Of a DNA stretch of 64,000 nucleotides, positions 61,359-64,000 are shown in pieces; the first letter of the stretch is position 1, and the number at the start of each line of letters is the position of its first letter. The stretch is from NCBI GenBank assembly GCA_902788505.1, contig CADAKH010000007.1:27628-91627 (forward strand), read 5' to 3'. Position numbers and translations under genes: made by a program. The notes beneath the pieces are model-generated. The model was given only the letters and a program-made list of their open reading frames with translations, searched no databases and was not told the origin of the DNA. The stretch comes from Oscillospiraceae bacterium (GTDB taxonomy: Bacteria; Bacillota; Clostridia; Saccharofermentanales; Saccharofermentanaceae).

Positions 61359-63242
61359 TCAGATATCATCACTATAAGATAATCCGTATCCGCGTTCAAG
61401 GAAGCATTTATCTGTATTTATCTCATCTGTTGAACCATACCATGGAGACGGAAGCCTGCCCGTAAAGTCAGAACAGCCGCAGAGGACATCTGATACGCCC
61501 TTGCCTTCAGAACCGGGCAAATAACACATGACAACACTGTCCCAGCTGTCGTAATCCGTCTCATCCATTATGACATGCCTGCCTGCAACGATACATGTAA
61601 CTGTGGGTTTTCCAAGCTCCTTAACTTCATCGATAGCTTTACGGTTATGCTTTCCAAAACCAGTCTGCCCGCAGAGCGCGAGATCTCCTGAATCACCATA
61701 CCATTCAGCATAGGATTTCTCTCCGACACAAAGGATAACAACATCAGCCTCGCCTGCCTGTTCAGGATCCGTAATGACTTCGATTCCATAATCTGCGGCA
61801 TATCTCTCAAAAGCTTCAAGTATCGTTGTAACGCCCTCGATATCCTTATTAGGGCTCATGTTCCATCCCATTGTCCAGCCGCCACACTGGTCACGGGCAC
61901 TGTCAGCCAAAGGTCCCGTAATATAGACTTTAGTTCCTTCTTTAAGAGGCAGAACATCATTCTCATTCTTTAAGAGCACAAGACTCTTCTCGACCAGCTG
62001 CTCTGCTACTGCCCTGTATTCCACGGAACCTATTTCCTGCTGGGCTGTCTTTATATTCTCACAGAAAGGATCATCAAAAAGGCCGGCCTCCTTCTTTACT
62101 TTAATGATCCTTGTGACAGCATCATTGATCCTGTCTTCGCTTATCTTTCCGCTGCCCACCGCATCGACTATGGCCTTCTTCGCTTTATCGCATCTTGTAC
62201 CTTCCATGAGCATATCAATGCCGGAGTTTATAGCCAAAGCGACCTTTTCATCATAGGTCGAGGGAGAGATATTCTCGATTGCGTAATAATCGCTTACGAT
62301 AAAGCCCTCAAAACCCATCTCGTTCTTAAGCTTCCAGATATAGTCACTGTTCTCGTGCATTTTCAGACCATTTAGCGAACTGTAACTTACCATGATAGTC
62401 TGTACTCCTGCATCGATCTGGGCCTGATAGACCTTAAGGAGTGCATCGATCTCTTCTTGAGTAAGAACAGAATCTCCTCTGTCGATTAATCTGTAGTTCT
62501 GGCCGTCACTCTCGCCCGTCCCGAAAACAACATTGCCATCACCGAAGAAGTGCTTTGCGCATACGATGACACCTCCATCAATAAGTCCTCTGGTATAGGC
62601 TGTGGAAAGTCTTATTATGGTATCAAGGTCAGAACTGTAACACTCGTAGGTCCTTCCCCATCTGGGATCTACTGACTGGGCAACACACGGATAGAGATTC
62701 CAAAGCATATGGCACTGCTTTGCTTCATCAGCAGTAATAAGTCCTGCTTGATAAGCAAGTTCTTCATCATTGGCAGCACCCTGTCCGATGTTATGGGGGA
62801 AGTAAACTGCCCCGACACAATATCCGACTCCGTGAACATCGTCCTGAGCCAGAAGATATGGGATCCCCGATTCGGAATCTACGGCAGCATGCTGTAAACC
62901 GTCAACCAATTCACGCCATTCTTCTGCCGTCAGCATGGCTTCTTCACCATAAATACTTCCGTAACAGTTGCTCTTCATGCTCTCCTCATCAATAGAACCC
63001 ACGACTGACTGTACCATTTGCGCAGCCTTCTGATCCAGAGTAAGGCATGACGTGATTTCTTCAGGGGTCATTGTGGCATACATCTGATACTTATAATCGT
63101 AGTCAATCACCGAAACTGTATTTTCTGTTCCGCATACCGAAAATCCAATATCATCAGCTGAAGATCCGGACGTATCAGCAGAACACCCGGCAGCAGTCAC
63201 GATCATCGCTGTTGAAAGTATTGATGCTATTAATTTTTTCAT
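61359..63242 (-). CDS. GH3 family glycosidase, lipoprotein (second paralog)
   Basis: 627 residues. Signal peptide with lipobox ending VTAAGC (Cys20), then an acidic, Ser-rich linker. GH3 motifs: AQDDVHGVGYCVGAVYFPHNIG, VCAKHFFGDGNVVFG, IMVSYSSLNGLKMHENSDY and GFEGFIVSDYYAIEN, where the Asp of VSDY is the nucleophile; the second domain has KSLVLLKNENDVLPLKEGTKVYITGPLADSARDQCGGWTMGW. It is a paralog of the protein at 44433-46283. GH3 enzymes of this type act on beta-glucosides. It probably works outside the membrane in feeding on plant or microbial glycans. Confidence 0.93.
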   Translation of the reverse strand: MKKLIASILSTAMIVTAAGCSADTSGSSADDIGFSVCGTENTVSVIDYDYKYQMYATMTPEEITSCLTLDQKAAQMVQSVVGSIDEESMKSNCYGSIYGEEAMLTAEEWRELVDGLQHAAVDSESGIPYLLAQDDVHGVGYCVGAVYFPHNIGQGAANDEELAYQAGLITADEAKQCHMLWNLYPCVAQSVDPRWGRTYECYSSDLDTIIRLSTAYTRGLIDGGVIVCAKHFFGDGNVVFGTGESDGQNYRLIDRGDSVLTQEEIDALLKVYQAQIDAGVQTIMVSYSSLNGLKMHENSDYIWKLKNEMGFEGFIVSDYYAIENISPSTYDEKVALAINSGIDMLMEGTRCDKAKKAIVDAVGSGKISEDRINDAVTRIIKVKKEAGLFDDPFCENIKTAQQEIGSVEYRAVAEQLVEKSLVLLKNENDVLPLKEGTKVYITGPLADSARDQCGGWTMGWNMSPNKDIEGVTTILEAFERYAADYGIEVITDPEQAGEADVVILCVGEKSYAEWYGDSGDLALCGQTGFGKHNRKAIDEVKELGKPTVTCIVAGRHVIMDETDYDSWDSVVMCYLPGSEGKGVSDVLCGCSDFTGRLPSPWYGSTDEINTDKCFLERGYGLSYSDDI

Positions 63243-63308
63243 AAACTATCTCCCATTACGACAAAACAAAACTAAGTTAAATCCGCGACTTATGCAAAGA
63301 TCATTATT

Positions 63309-63350
63309 CACCCTGTATCCGTTCCCTGGATGCAGGGTGTTTTCTCTTTT
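63309..63350 (+). terminator. terminator-like hairpin without a gene before it
   Basis: CACCCTG-ATCC pairs with GGAT-CAGGGTG (one bulge on each side), followed by TTTTCTCTTTT on the plus strand. The only gene near is the divergent GH3 gene, so either a short unknown plus-strand transcript ends here or the hairpin acts on the GH3 leader. Confidence 0.5.
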
Positions 63351-63722
63351 AGCTCAGTATTCATATTATACGCTTTAGCTTCCCTTATAGCACTTTCTTC
63401 CCCCTAACACTATCTTTCTTTAGCCTGGCTAAGAAATAGACACAGCAGGCATGCCATGGCCTGCTGACCAAACATTTAATCCCTATCCCCCTAAGTCGCG
63501 GGTGGCAATCTAAGCGGTAGCGCGGAATGAGTAGAAGCGTGTAGCAATGGAGAGTTGGGAATTGGTGCTGTTCTAAACTCACAGAGTTTTGAATGGCACT
63601 GTTCTCAACTCGTAATGAACGGTCTTACTTGGCTAAAAAAGAAACGTCTCTTGTGACGACTGTGATGATGTGACGACAATTATGATATATATGAATGATT
63701 GTTTTTGTCGTCACCGGGCATC

Positions 63723-63748
63723 AAAAAGCCTCAGATTTTCACTGAGGC
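63723..63748 (-). terminator. intrinsic terminator after the VOC-family gene
   Basis: Minus strand GCCTCAG, 7-base loop, CTGAGGC, then five T, 51 bases past the stop at 63799. Confidence 0.92.
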
Positions 63749-63798
63749 TTAGTCGGTTATATTCCTAATAAATATATCTGCCACCAGATCAAAACTCA

Positions 63799-64000
63799 CT
63801 ATGAAACTGCGGTGTATACCTCTATATGATTGCCCTCGGAATCGACAAATTCCGCAACCCAATTCTTACCGATCTGCATCAACGGAAAACATATCTCTTT
63901 GCCTTCAAGTTTTTCCTTCATCTTCTCGAGCGTATCAAAATGCAAACTCGGAAGACAGTTGCTGCCAAATATGTGCTTTTCATTTACAACCTTATAAGCA
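63799..64000 (-). CDS. VOC (glyoxalase/bleomycin-resistance) family protein, C-terminal part
   Basis: Partial; only the last 66 codons are in the window and the start lies beyond the right edge. The end reads FVDSEGNHIEVYTAVS, the typical final strand of a vicinal-oxygen-chelate domain, with the Glu of HIEVY as a likely metal ligand; a segment KEICFPLMQIGKNWVAEF precedes it. VOC proteins include glyoxalase I, dioxygenases and antibiotic-binding proteins; the subfamily cannot be told. Followed by its own terminator. Confidence 0.75.
   Translation of the reverse strand, partial: AYKVVNEKHIFGSNCLPSLHFDTLEKMKEKLEGKEICFPLMQIGKNWVAEFVDSEGNHIEVYTAVS

Larger units (their letters stand above)
63243..63798. 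other. gene-free region rich in inverted repeats
   Basis: 556 bases with no convincing gene. Inverted repeats in order: CACCCTG hairpin (63309-63350), TTTCTT-AGCC/GGCT-AAGAAA (63415-63436), CAGCAGGC/GCCTGCTG (63443-63466), GAGTTGGGAA/TTCTCAACTC (63552-63611, with a nested AAACTC/GAGTTT), GTGACGACAA/TTGTCGTCAC (63670-63714) and the VOC-gene terminator. The GH3 promoter should lie close to 63250-63300 on the minus strand (TTGCAT near 63287). A 65-codon reading frame at 63385-63582 has no ribosome site and no known motif, so I do not call it. Confidence 0.55.

Noticed and set aside
63385..63582. 65-codon reading frame on the minus strand
   Set aside because: No ribosome site, unusual composition rich in Arg, His and Cys, and it crosses the inverted-repeat cluster.
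63545..63612. Possible remnant of a type II CRISPR repeat (GAGTTTTGAATGG-like core)
   Set aside because: Only one copy, no spacers, no cas genes in the window; the bases are better described as a nested inverted repeat.

Overview
The window is one chromosomal segment of a low-to-mid GC, Gram-positive-type anaerobe, most likely a member of class Clostridia. The evidence is the gene order typical of Firmicutes (mraZ-rsmH-ftsL-PBP; rimP-nusA-ylxR-ylxQ-infB-rbfA-nrnA-truB-ribF; rpsF-ssb-rpsR-rplI-dnaB-tilS-hpt-ftsH), a flavodiiron protein, a clostripain-type (C11) protease, strong AGGAGG ribosome sites and intrinsic terminators with U-tracts. I cannot fix the family; a gut or rumen fermenter would fit. 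Nearly all genes lie on the minus strand. Exceptions are a small P-loop protein, mscL, prfC and a prepilin-like gene.

Layout. 1-3.1 kb: start of the division/cell-wall cluster (PBP cut by the window edge, FtsL-like, rsmH, mraZ) with a promoter and MraZ boxes. 3.6-7.9 kb: lgt-rodA followed by a GH32-fructokinase fusion. 8.0-16.5 kb: the nusA/infB operon, with a terminator hairpin in its leader. 16.7-24.1 kb: accessory genes (P-loop protein, mscL, zinc-ribbon protein, ArsR and YhbD-like regulators, an Ala-rich coiled-coil protein, a membrane-linked lipase-like protein, a polysaccharide deacetylase with cell-wall repeats, a YunG-like protein). 24.5-37.2 kb: hpf, ilvBN, a zinc-ribbon/clostripain protein, a flavodiiron protein, and a nucleoside-type ABC importer with xanthine phosphoribosyltransferase. 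37.2-46.3 kb: a membrane-anchored unknown, SseB-like, an AEC transporter, glpK, malQ, prfC and a GH3 lipoprotein. 46.3-57.5 kb: ftsH-hpt-tilS-dnaB-rplI, rpsR-ssb-rpsF, a TsaC fusion, prfA, a zinc-ribbon protein. 57.6-64 kb: tRNA-Val, a prepilin-like protein, a membrane-anchored EEP protein, a membrane-anchored HNH nuclease, a diguanylate cyclase, a second GH3 lipoprotein, a gene-free stretch rich in inverted repeats, and the end of a VOC-family gene.

The points most worth a second look are: (1) rpsF carries an internal deletion with a frameshift, so that only the two ends of ribosomal protein S6 can be read; (2) TsaC/Sua5 is fused to a C-terminal low-molecular-weight phosphatase-like domain whose catalytic Cys and Arg appear to be replaced; (3) a ~97 bp hairpin-forming sequence occurs twice in opposite orientation in two intergenic regions; (4) an intrinsic terminator sits between the promoter and the first codon of the rimP-nusA-infB operon; (5) a clostripain-family protease is built as a zinc ribbon, a Pro/Ala repeat, one membrane segment and an outer protease domain. 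I did not see a defence system, CRISPR array, prophage or insertion sequence.
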